Positions 25,901-36,089 of a stretch of 64,000 nucleotides of DNA are shown piece after piece (the first letter of the stretch is position 1; the number at the start of each line of letters is the position of its first letter). The stretch comes from Nectonema munidae (lineage: Eukaryota; Nematomorpha; Nectonematoida; Nectonematidae). Location: contig JAUIRK010000049.1 of assembly GCA_030549495.1 (NCBI GenBank), forward strand, positions 62,001-126,000, written 5' to 3'. The notes beneath the pieces are model-generated. The model had not been told where the DNA came from. It saw only the letters and a program-made list of their open reading frames with translations, and searched no databases. A program made the position numbers and the translations under genes.

Positions 25901-27304
25901 TTTATAGTTGGCGACGAAATCTCATTTTGATACCGACTAAACATTGCTTTGTTTGTAGATAAAATTACATGCATTATAATGATAATTATCAAAGTCACAG
26001 TAAATTACTCTCTGCAGGTAATTTAGCAATATTTCAGGGTAAAAAAGGTAAAAGGTACCGTGTTGGGTTATCGAAACCCAGTATCTAACCAACCTAATAT
26101 AAGGGTGATGTAGTTAACAAATCTTTATGACAAGACAGATTGTTATTTGTTGATAAAGTTATTAAAGCGAGAGTATATGCTTGATCCCATCTTTCTCAAG
26201 CTTGGGAGAATGGCCTACTTCTACGCGAAAATGAATTTAGGTACGCAATTTTTATTCGGGAAGTAGTTCGGCATTCTATACAAGCAAATACTGTGAATGA
26301 ATAAATTTTCACGATTTACGAGTAAAAAAGTTCGTCTAGTGTTTTTTTCGCCAGCAATCATACATTTTCTGTATACTTTTATGGAAAAAAGTTTCAGATT
26401 AATATATTCACGAGTTATATTTTCGCAAAATAAGAATATCGCAAAATTTCATGATTTACAGTAGTCAAACACTTTTTACTTTTTACATAAGAATTTAATT
26501 TAGTCAGGAATCCTATCAAAGTCAAATTTTTTCTAGTCATACATCTAAGCTGAAAGAGTTTGAAGGATGTTTTTGAACTCAAAACAGAAGAATGAATGAT
26601 ACATGGAGTTTCTTAAGATTTTACAATTGTAAAATGAAAACTGTAGAAGAAAAATTGTTTATTGAACCTAAATGCAATGAAGAATTCAATTTAAAGTTTG
26701 AAAAAAAAATGGCGAAAGTTTTCTCGTATATTTTTACTTCATAGTTGGGCGTTTTAAACAAAAAAGATGAGCAATCCTGTTTAATCTAACACTTTAAAGA
26801 ATTACCCTCAAAAAATTTTAACGGAATCATTTCATATTATGAAAATGTGTACTTATATAACGCATGAACTGAAACTTCTAAGTATTGCAGAGGCACCAAA
26901 ACTTATAGGGCACTGCAATTAATTAATATCAAGTAAAATAGAAATTAACTAGATTGAAATATTTGGGAATCTAGGGTGATTGAGTGAACAAAAATTAAAT
27001 TTAAGTAATCGGATGGAAAAGATTGGGATTCACTCCCTTATCATAAAAATCTTCTAAAAAAGGTCGCTTGGAGAAGTTGAAACGGTTTTATGAATATCGC
27101 TCTCAGTATACTGCACCGCATCCCGATTTATTTCAATACAATTTTTAAAAGATATTTCTTATACATGCGGAAAAAAACTTTGATATGAGGAATTTTTGCA
27201 TTAAAACGGGCGTAATGATTAATGATTTTATTATACATTATTATACAGACTTAGTAAGTTTTTTGAAATAAGCAGTATATCTCGTATATTTTAAAATGGG
27301 TTAC
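23000..27304. other. Golgin intron 3, mostly unrecognised
   Basis: AT-rich. It contains a 16-bp palindrome at 23195-23210, a short (AC)n at 24932-24945, a poly-C run near 25230 and one coding-like patch at 25301-25611 (separate entry). No terminal repeats with target duplications were recognised. Confidence 0.3.
25301..25611 (-). other. Coding-like patch, faint PA2G4 resemblance
   Basis: About 95 codons are open on both strands here. The minus strand reads DSLLKYNKFKIGGDVANSIL and, after a stop, KVDCGSIFELFRC. This resembles the start of PA2G4/EBP1 proteins (TKYKMGGDIANRVL, then Gly/Ser and LCEKGD) as I remember them. The upstream half does not fit that protein. It could be a decayed retrocopy fragment or chance; I see no exon borders. 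Confidence 0.25.
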
Positions 27305-27308
27305 TTAA

Positions 27309-27437
27309 CCCATTAAGTCACAATATTCTCATTTGGGAACATAAGTAATTTCATCTTCGTCTGCTTTTTTCAATGACTTTGAATATAAATCGTCTGCGTT
27401 TTTTAAATATCGTCTGATTTCTATGGTACTTAATGGG
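27309..27437. mobile_element. TTAA miniature element, copy A (129 bp)
   Basis: Inverted ends CCCATTAAGTAC/CCCATTAAGTCAC lie next to TTAA at 27305-27308 and TTAT (decayed TTAA) at 27438-27441. The right half contains three TCGTCTG motifs and is clearly homologous to the element at 62434-62563. The termini resemble those of the piggyBac element at 17773, so a piggyBac-type transposase is the likely mobiliser. Confidence 0.7.
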
Positions 27438-27752
27438 TTATTAAAATAAATAAATCCAAAATTGCTACGTCAGCAAAAAATTAAATTGTTACGTCAGCAG
27501 AAAATTTGCATAACCGTATTTGTATCTACTTATGAAGAAGATTGGATTACAAATTTGTCAAAATAAAATATATTGCATTTTGGAAGGAGGCATGTACTCG
27601 CGTACCTAGCACAAGTGGAGCGCAGGAGCATGTTAATTTAGTAGCACTTTAAAAAGCCGAAAATTGAATAATGTGTGTGTAAATAGGTTTTTTATAAGAT
27701 AAAAAGAAAAAGACAAACTCTAGCAAAGATTATTACGTTATTAAGGTCTAAT

Positions 27753-27921
27753 CAGTAGAAGCTCGGTTTATGGACACCTTGACATATGAAATAATCGCTT
27801 TACGAACAATTTTTACCGACAAATTTTGGCTGAGTTCATGAATTGTTGCTTGGATCACGCATCATTGACCTTGGTCTTTTAAAATTCGTGATGGTTGTTT
27901 CTTTCTTCATTTTCTTTCTCA
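27753..27921 (+). mobile_element. pogo/Tigger end fragment
   Basis: CAGTAGAAGCTCG followed by TTTATGGACACC matches a Tigger-type terminal repeat (CAGT, CTCG, GGACACC). It is cut off to the right by the TTAA site of the next piggyBac copy. No partner end was found. Confidence 0.45.
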
Positions 27922-27925
27922 TTAA

Positions 27926-29040
27926 CCCATTAAAGCCAACTTTTTTATTTGGTTCAATATCAAAATTCATGCTTTTATACAACTTTAATTTATATTTAGC
28001 AAACAAAAAAAATTATCACAATATTGTAAAAAATAAATGTGTTTTTAATTTGGTCCGTTTTTAGGACCATGGACATATGAATCACATCTGTTAAAAAAGG
28101 AACATTTATACATTTTAATTGATTTAAAAAAGAAAAAAAGGTTAAAGTTTTATTCATTTAAATATAGTTATTTTACATTGAATTCTATTTATTCATTCTC
28201 CAATATGGAGTCCAACATCACATCTCACACATTGCTTAAAAGGTCTTTTTGCAGAACACTCATTTTCTTTGTTTTCCTCCTCTGTTCTATGAAGATAATG
28301 GTCAGAAGAAAGTCTAATTTCTGGTATGGTCTTGAAGTCAACTTCTTCGGCGTCCAAAATTTTTATGATCTGAATTTGGAGAGAGTAGCAAAAAAGATTT
28401 TGTAACAGACCCTCTGAATTCTAGTAGGCAAAGAATTTCCAGTTGCAAAAGAGTGCAAAAACCAAGAATTAACCAAAATACCACTTATTAGATCAAAAAC
28501 AGAGGCAGGATTTTTGAATAAGCGAATCTAAGTGGTCTACTCCTTCCATATATTTATTATATTGGGATATTAGAAATGGTTGCGAAGCAAGTATATATTT
28601 TCGATGGATTAACCTGCCATGGTTTAGCATTTCCAATAGGAGTGGAAGACTGATGATTGGTAGCAATTGTGAAAACGCTGTTGTATGCCATTTCAAAAAG
28701 AAGCGTTCTCTTTTTTCAAATTTGTAATCAAAAGAGCCACGGGTTTCTTTTTTTTTTAGAGATTTGTTATCATCCTTTAGTGGGCACCTTGACGTCCTCT
28801 TTGAAAGGACTATACCTGTTATTCTAATCCTCCTGTATTATAAATAAATTATAGCTTTAAAAGCATAAATTCATGATTACCAGGATTTTCTAGATGATTG
28901 GTCATAGATATGACTACTTTAGAACCTATATACAGTTTCCCTTGGTATAAATCCATTTTAAAACAAAAATCACTAGTAGCACAAAATATAATCCCCTGCT
29001 TACAACCAAATCTTATCGGTTTGCCTTTAAATAAATATGC
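27926..29040 (-). mobile_element. piggyBac element remnant, 5' part lost
   Basis: The left end is TTAA (27922-27925) followed by CCCATTAAAGCC. On the minus strand transposase blocks are readable in order. KGKPIRFG lies near 29030, then LYIGSKVVISM. GIVLSKRTSRCPLKDD and KKKETRGSFDYKFE lie near 28800-28720. LISQYNKYMEGVDHLDSLI carries the third catalytic Asp near 28550. A terminal CVRCDVGLH zinc-finger half lies near 28220. Stops and frame changes are frequent. The N-terminal domain and the right-hand TTAA end are not visible. A TTAACCCTTTCACACC sequence at 29218-29234 may be the start of another TTAA element, but its partner was not found. Confidence 0.75.
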
Positions 29041-30150
29041 ATATATTAATGTATTTTAAATATAGCAAGATAATATTTTACATATTATATTTACTGCCCA
29101 TAATTTTTAATAAAATAAGAAAAATCTTATTGGTTCACAAACATTTCAGCTCAGATCAAGTTAGCAAGCTGAAGTTGCACTACTATTATCTGTATTGCAT
29201 TTTTATTAATGAAATGTTAACCCTTTCACACCGAGACAGACATCCGTGGCACATAAATAAAAATTATAAAAAATAAAGTGTCCTACCATTTTTAGTTCAG
29301 TTACATCCTTTTGCGATTCAATTTTACCCTTTTGCAATTCCTTTTAATATTCCTATTGAAATTTGGAAATGAAGTAGGAGAAATATTGTAAATGAATTGC
29401 AAATAGGTATGTATAATTGAACTGCACAAGGGTGAGTCGGAAGTAAAAATGGTATATATGAAAATTCATTGAAAAAATATTCCCGTCTTAAAGCCTGAGT
29501 GGAAGACTTTTTTCGCGCTACGCAATGCAATGTCTTAGTAGGCCATTGGATACATGCGGTTTAGCTCGAAGGCTCTGATATACAACTAAAAACTTGATTT
29601 TGAAAATTCAATACGAATAATAATCGCATAAATCCCAGCGTAAGCGAATATTTAAGGTTTTCAAAGTATCATGAAGTAGCGGATCAAGAGTTATATTGCG
29701 CCACATAGCCAGATATGGAGCACTTGGGGACGGGCCACCCACTTAAAGAATCTAAGCACAATTCAATCAAAGATTTACTAGTGATATCCTCAGTGAGGTA
29801 ACACTAGAATGACAGATTACTTCAAGTGATGCAATTTGTATTTATATGTCCTTTATTTCGATGTTTTATAGGATTGAATGTTACAACTTTCAGAGTTCTA
29901 ATATTTTTATACACAACTTACATTTGTCATTTTATTTTTTTAAGAAAATTTTTGATTTCAAAATTTGTTTTAAATTTCCAAAATATATCGCTTTAAAATA
30001 TTTTATTTTATACATCATATTTATATTTTCAATAAAAATCTTCTTTTCTCCCTTTTCTAACATAATATTTGAAACCATTCTTCATCTTGACTCAATTAAC
30101 ACTAGAATTACTGAACGGCCAAATTTACCGTAAGTCTTATTTGATGAAGT
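29041..30150. other. Golgin intron 3, little recognised
   Basis: AT-rich. An imperfect palindrome lies at about 29776-29807. At 30095-30129 there is TTAACACTAGAATTACTG followed by an ACGGCC patch that looks like a TTAA-element end into which the next hAT element inserted; no clear partner was found. Confidence 0.3.
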
Positions 30151-30158
30151 CAGATAGC

Positions 30159-30959
30159 TAGGGTTACCAGATGAAAAAAAGAAAAAAGAGGACATAAAAA
30201 TATTTTCAACGAAAAAAACCCGGACAAAACCGGACATGCTAAAGTAGGCAAAATTAAAAAAAAATTTATTTTGCAGAGAAAATCAATACTTGTCTAAAGA
30301 AGATATACTTTTTAAAAGGTCTTGATTCTTCAGAAGATACCTATAAAACTCAGCACAAGTTAACTTTTTGAAATTATAATTTATGATCAGAAGACTTCTT
30401 ATAGTTTCAATTGATAAATTATTTCTCTTATCGGTCCATTGGTGCTCCATCATTGAAAAAATTCTTTCCAGATTTGAACTATGGGCTTGAATTGAAAAAA
30501 CATATTGAACAATTATTGAAAGTTCGGAAAAATTTTCTTGTATTTGATGTTTCTTGAAAAACTTTAACCATTTTTCATTAGTTGATAAAGACAAAAACTC
30601 TGGCTTTTTTATTTCTTCATTCAAAAATTTGGTTAATAATACATATTCGTCAAATAGCTCTCTAAGCTTCTCAAAATTCTTCTAGTTTTGACACAATAAA
30701 CATTCACTTCACTTTTATTTTTTCTTTCTTTCAAAAATCCGTACTTTTTTGCAAGACTTTGATTAAAAATACACTTTCTTTTGGGCATCAGAAACTTGTT
30801 AAAAAAGAAGAATATACGACATTTTGTTTTCAGATTGGTACAAATTGAAAAAATTAAATATTCGGACATTTTAAAGATCAAAAAATAACCGGACAGAATT
30901 ATTTTTTTCTCGAAAAAATCCAGACAAATCCGGATTTTTCTGGGCGTCTGGTCAGCCTA
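30159..30959 (-). mobile_element. hAT transposon, internal-deletion derivative
   Basis: Flanked by a perfect 8-bp duplication CAGATAGC (30151-30158 and 30960-30967). Ends are inverted, TAGGGTTACCAG against TAGGCTGACCAG, of the CAGGGTGACCAGA hAT type. The minus strand encodes both extremities of a BED-finger hAT transposase. MPKRKCIFNQSLAKKYGFLK lies near 30790. The dimerisation motif VQYVFSIQAHSSNLERIFS with TDKRNNLS lies in the ORF 30283-30624. The whole catalytic middle is missing, so it is non-autonomous. Confidence 0.88.
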
Positions 30960-31149
30960 CAGATAGCAAGGCATCTGCAGATTTAGATTCAATAGAAGAA
31001 ATTCGATTTTTCATATTTTTATTCAATATTATTATTTGGGTATTCAACTTTTTAACAAAAAATTTAAAAAATGTAAAAATATCTCACTTTACTGTTCGTT
31101 CGGTCAAAATGACGTTATAAAAAGTAATGATGTTACTTTAATCTATTAA

Positions 31150-31713
31150 CCCTTATCAGCCTACTAAACTACATATGTAGAAAACACAATTTTGAATGTT
31201 TATATGTGTACATTAAGAAACACGAAAAATGTCAAACTTGATAAGATGAAGTAAATATATCAGAAGAAGCCCTTATCACGATGAAAACAAAATTTGCATT
31301 CTTATTTCAAAAATATTAGTCAAAAAACTACATATGTAGTTAAGCAGGCGTGTGAGTTTGTAGTTAAGCAGGCGTGTGAGTTTAGGATCAAAATGAATAA
31401 GGTGCGAATCTATAAAAAGGTTAAGAAATCTTGCAATGTATATTTACTATGTGTTCTAAATCAGTGTTTTCGTGTTTGTTTGTACATTTCAAAAAACTAC
31501 ATTTGTAGTTAAGTGAGCTTTCGAAGACATTTTTTATGTATAAGTCTATACAAAATACTTTGTTCATTAATTTAATGTAATTATATATATTTTTTGATAC
31601 TTACTAATTGGTTTATATCGATGTTTACATGTTTTGTTGCTAAATTTTGAAATAACTACACATGTAGTCATGTGGGCTCTTGAAAGACTTTTTTTTATGT
31701 AAGCTGATAAGAG
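31150..31713. mobile_element. TTAA element built of ~160-bp palindromic units
   Basis: TTAA flanks it at 31146-31149 and 31714-31717, and inverted ends read CCCTTATCAGCCTAC and CTCTTATCAGCTTAC. Inside, a 12-bp palindromic core recurs four times: CTACATATGTAG at 31169 and 31328, CTACATTTGTAG at 31498 and CTACACATGTAG at 31656. The spacing is 159, 170 and 158 bp. The last three cores share following sequence of the GTTAAGCAGGCG/GTTAAGTGAGC type. A 25-bp local duplication occurs at about 31336-31385. No transposase is visible. Mobilisation by a piggyBac enzyme is inferred from TTAA and the end sequence only. Confidence 0.72.
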
Positions 31714-31717
31714 TTAA

Positions 31718-34007
31718 ATGATTATAATTGCAAAAATTTTATAGAATGTAAGTAAGGAAATTTAATCGAATATTTAAGGCACATAAATATGAGGTTTGTG
31801 TAATATAATAGTCAAATAATTATAAATATATAATGTTCAAAGCTAAATTTGACCGTTTGGTATTTATAGATAAACATCTTTTCAGTATTTCTGGTGTTAA
31901 CGCTTTTCGGCATTTTGAAATAAAAAATTTTGGTGGTTCGAGCGCTAATTCCTAACTGCTGCTTATAAAATTAAGTATACTTTATATAAAGTTAAATTGA
32001 TTTAGTGTATAAGTCGAGCCGCAAATTTAGGAAAGAAATGTTGGAATTGAATGCATGTTGGCTTATACAAGTCGAGTAGCGTTTTAAATAGCTAAGTTGT
32101 GCTGTAATTCATCAGGAAACATATAAAAGTTTATCAAAGTAGGCGTTGGATAGCTGATTGACTTGAGACAAAAAATACATTCATTTACAAAATAAAAAAA
32201 TTATTTTTTTTAAAAAAAAGATACACTCATATCTATAACGTGAGCAGAGTGTTTGATGTATAAGAAATGGGCCATTTTTCGAGATAAAATTAATTTACTC
32301 AAAGTTAACTTTGAAAAGGATACACACATGAAACACAAAAAGGTACAAGCACAAAAACTTACAAGTCAAGATGCAAAAGAAAACTTTTTTCTTTTCATCT
32401 CTTTAGTGTTATACTGTAATTTTAAATTGAGTGCAAAATGTTCAGTACGATTTAGTGCACACTTAGAAAGAAGGCGTAAAAAAGGATAACATCAAATATA
32501 GAAATAAAAGAGAAGAATATATAAGAAATGTAAATAAGTTGGAGGTTTTGGCATTAAATAAATTTTAGTAAGAAAGGGTATATTTTAAGTTATGAAGGAA
32601 AGTACGCCATTTCAGGTAACATGAGTTAATTCCAAGCTATCGCAAGAGATAGTCCTATCCCTCGACACAAATTACTTAATTTGTGCTTTATGTAAAACGA
32701 ATTAAAGGAAAGCATACTTTGTTTTGCTATGGTAGGCCGGCTTTATCTAAACTTTGATTTTAGTATAAGAGAGGATTAATAAAAAATTTAAAAAAAATTA
32801 AAACAAAAATCATTTTTCGATAAGTTCGAAATTGCAAAGAATTCGTGTGGTGCTAAGAACAAGATCAATTTGATTATGAGTTTGATCCTACGAATTTTTC
32901 ATATTTTTCTTTAACTTTGTTTCAATAAACACAAATTAAATAAGATTATGTGATTTCTAGAATAATATTTTCGAATTGATTGGGTTTCGAGTGGATGCAC
33001 TAAAACGTCATACCCACATTTTGTAAGGTAAATATAGCACAATTTGGTAAGGAACAAGGTATGAAAAAATGGAAAATATGTGATGAAATGACCAAACCTG
33101 TGTACCAACTGGATGAAGAAAAAGTAGCAAAAAATTAAACAAGCCAACTGAATAACTAAAGTACAAGAAAACTACTCCAATCTATTATCAACCGATTAAA
33201 CAAATTACCTGAATAAAGAGGAAAGAAAGTAAATTTTAAAAATTTGTATACCCTCCTATTTTTTAGATTCTTTTTTTCAATCAAAATAATTCGACTTGAA
33301 TTTTAGGCGCATAGATAAAATCGTTTTATCATATCAAACACAGAATAAAAAACTATAATCCCAAGGTAAGCAATAAGTCACATTTCACTAGTTTCATCGC
33401 CTGAAATATGAAAATTGATTAGAAAATGTACAATATAAATCGTAGGCCCCATCATTTTCGAAAATAAAGAATATACTTTTTCAAACTAAAAAATAATGCA
33501 ATTTGAATTTACATAATCAAGATAAATATGTGAGTAAAAAATAAAATTACTTTCTTAATTCTAAAGTGGCCTCAAAGTCAAATGTCACCAACCCCCACCT
33601 CCCAGAGATTTACACCGGAGTCGATCTCTACAACTAACATAAACTAAACAATACAATTAAAAGGAATAAAAAACTAACTGAATAGCTATGAAGTTAATAT
33701 GCTTCCAAAGTTCACGTTAGAATCTATATCAATCAGTTCATATAAAAAGTTAATATTTCAAACTCTCACTAATCACAACCAAAACGCAATTTCCTTCTGT
33801 AAAATTATCATTTTCAATTACTCTATGAATAAAGGAATAGTTCATGGAGAAGCGTTATTGCATCGTAAAACGGTATCCACAATTTCCCCAACATAAAAAT
33901 TGAAATTTTCAAAAAAAATTAATCTGATAGAAATGGGTTTTACAATGCGAAACTCTTGGCCAATTGACCACAACAGACTAACAGATAAATATACGCAAAA
34001 GATATAC
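31718..34007. other. Golgin intron 3, nothing recognised
   Basis: AT-rich, with no splice-framed coding segment or paired terminal repeats that I can support. Confidence 0.35.
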
Positions 34008-34118
34008 TTCTTTCTGAAGTAATAATGATTGGTACTGAGATTTCAATTGTGAAGCTGATTGTGTCTCAGAAGAAACTCTTTCTTCCAATTCTTTGATTCG
34101 TTCTTTAAGACTTTCGTT
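34008..34118 (-). CDS. TRIP11: Golgin (GMAP-210-like) exon 3
   Basis: 111-nt exon, 37 codons, phase 0 at both ends, acceptor CTTTATTTAG and donor GTATATC. It encodes NESLKERIKELEERVSSETQ and continues SASQLKSQYQSLLLQKE. Human GMAP-210 has, as I remember it, [20 protein letters not shown] and IKQQSTSYRNQLQQKE at the matching position: same length, no gaps, ending in the same QKE. This is the strongest single piece of evidence for the family. It lies between introns of 22.2 and 10.9 kb. Confidence 0.85.
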
Positions 34119-34639
34119 CTAAATAAAGGAGATTTTATTGTACAACCCTTATATTAAAACATTAAATCAGAGAAACTGAACAATTTATATCTGATTGCAA
34201 ATGAAAACAAAATTTTTCACGTAGGTTACATTCAGTTATCACGCCTAACTTTGAGAATCCTCTCTATAAAAAATTTTCTTCAGATACGAATGTATGAGTT
34301 TGGCAGAAGGGTTAAAAAAATAGTATAGTGCTTAAATTAGGCGGTTTCAAAGAGGTGCACGCAAACATATTATTGAAATTTTGTGAGCTTGGCAAACGCT
34401 TTGATAAATGCAATCAAAAGATACAAACTCATCATTTTAGTTAGTCTATAGACATTTTGCTTACATAAAGGGTGTAATCAAAACGAGCTGACAAAGTTTT
34501 TACATGGAAGCAAATATATAACTAATCTCTTAGAAGTATATTCTCAGATTCCAACACTTATTTTGCATATAAATAATAATTTTAGCTTATACTATTTTTC
34601 TTAGTATAATTTTACAATATATAGAATTAATTAATTAAG

Positions 34640-34760
34640 TTGTTTGTGGCGTTCGCACCCATCCTTTCGGATATCGTGGCCCGACCGAAATGCTGAGTCC
34701 AAGTCTACCTGGACTTTCCATCCCACTAAACGCCTACCGGCCCTTCTTACTGCATAGCTC
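34640..34760 (-). repeat. GC-rich interspersed repeat, possible SINE
   Basis: About 110 bp of distinctly GC-richer sequence in AT-rich intron. Read on the minus strand it has an A-box-like TAGGCGTTTAGTGGG, an internal AAAGTCCAGGTAGACTTGGACT hairpin-like section and a B-box-like GGTGCGAACGCC. It ends in an (AATT)n run. The spacing is long for a simple tRNA head. A LINE 3' end is an alternative. Confidence 0.35.
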
Positions 34761-35543
34761 GTTATATATATTATTTTACAAGAATTTATGTTACAATATA
34801 TAAATACATCTGAGTGAACGATACTATCCTAACGCGAACGCTCCCAATTTGGGAAACAAACTTATTGTCTAGTGATAGCTTGATTACTAACCACGTAGAA
34901 TCGGGTCGCTAGAGCACTACCTAACCGTAAAAACCTTTGAATTCTTCAGAGGATTATATAGAATTTTGGTATTTTTGATTAAGGGCAAAAAAGATTGGCT
35001 TTAATTTTAAAGTATCGACAATGGAGAAATAAATAAATGCGTTCCAATTGAGAGCTGACATACCAAAGGCAACAAAATTGCTTCTGGCCCTCTAATAATA
35101 ATTTTAAGTAGCACAGAGTTTTAGTTATTATTTGCTTTCATTTTCTCCTTACCATTAACGCTTTCATCATTACAATAATTTCATCTTTGAACTCATTTAT
35201 TTTTATGATAACAAACCGGATTTATAATTTTCGGTCATTTAAAACGCTACTCCATAAGCATGCAAAAATAAAACGATTTCTTTCAATTATTTAAAATACT
35301 CTTTTAATACTTAAAAAATCCGAATCTGACTCCGATTGATAAGTTTTATTAGATACCAACACCGACTCCCAAGCCTTTAGAATCTTGGACTCTACGGACT
35401 CAGGACTTCGAATCCGCAACACTGATAAAAATATATTAAATATTATCACATATAAAATCAATTTGGAAATTTCTATCCATACCACATTATAAATTTTTCA
35501 GAAAACACAAATGTTTTGATGCCAGTCAATACATTTATCTAGA
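34761..35543. other. Golgin intron 2, little recognised
   Basis: AT-rich. A CCGACTCC/CGGACTC-rich patch at 35318-35420 resembles the interior of the hAT miniature at 40231 but has no visible ends. Confidence 0.3.
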
Positions 35544-35551
35544 TTCTAGAA

Positions 35552-36081
35552 CATGGGTCCCCAAAATAGTCACCCTTGGAGTGGATGAGTTTTTTAGGGG
35601 TTGATTATTACATAGATGTAAAAAGTTATTCGTTTGAGCTATGGAGAATAAATTAAATTCCTAGGTAGGGAAAAATCTAAGTAGTCATGAAAGTTATGTA
35701 CAGGATAACGCTGTTAATTGGTTCCGATCAACGTCCAGACTATGCAAAACCGCGTTGTTGAAGGTCTATTAATATTGCGTTTCAATGAGACTGTTTAACG
35801 CAAAAAACTATAAATTAGATGTAAAAGTAAAATTAAGGAAATAAAAACAGCGTTATAGCAAAAAGCGCACTGATCAAAAAGCGATATTGCAAGGACTTCC
35901 TGTATTAGTATATAAAGAAATCATAAAAAATTATTTTAAAGGTAAATTTTCATATATCAGTGCTCACCATCAGAAATGCAAAAATGATTTCATATTTTTA
36001 TTAAACTTGTCTGGGAGTGGAGAAGAAAGCAAATAATAATCTATGAAGGGGTCAATGGGCTAAAAAGTTTGGGGTTCCCTG
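35552..36081. mobile_element. hAT miniature element (530 bp)
   Basis: Ends CATGGGTCCCCAAA and, inverted from 36081, CAGGGAACCCCAAA are of the hAT CAGGGGTCCCCAA type. The flanking 8-mers TTCTAGAA (35544-35551) and ATCTAGAA (36082-36089) match 7 of 8. No transposase remains. It contains a nested TA-flanked insertion at 35701-35902. Confidence 0.7.
35701..35902. mobile_element. Tigger-like miniature nested in hAT element
   Basis: The right end, read inward, is CAGGAAGTCCTTGCAATATCG, a Tigger-type terminus. The left end begins CAGGATAACGC. TA flanks both ends (35699-35700 and 35903-35904). Internal GCG-bearing motifs recur. The left end is poorly matched beyond five bases, so the left limit is tentative. 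Confidence 0.45.
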
Positions 36082-36089
36082 ATCTAGAA

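Noticed and set aside
31169-31667. CRISPR-like spaced repeats
   Set aside because: Spacing of about 160 bp, eukaryotic context and TTAA-bounded ends rule this out.
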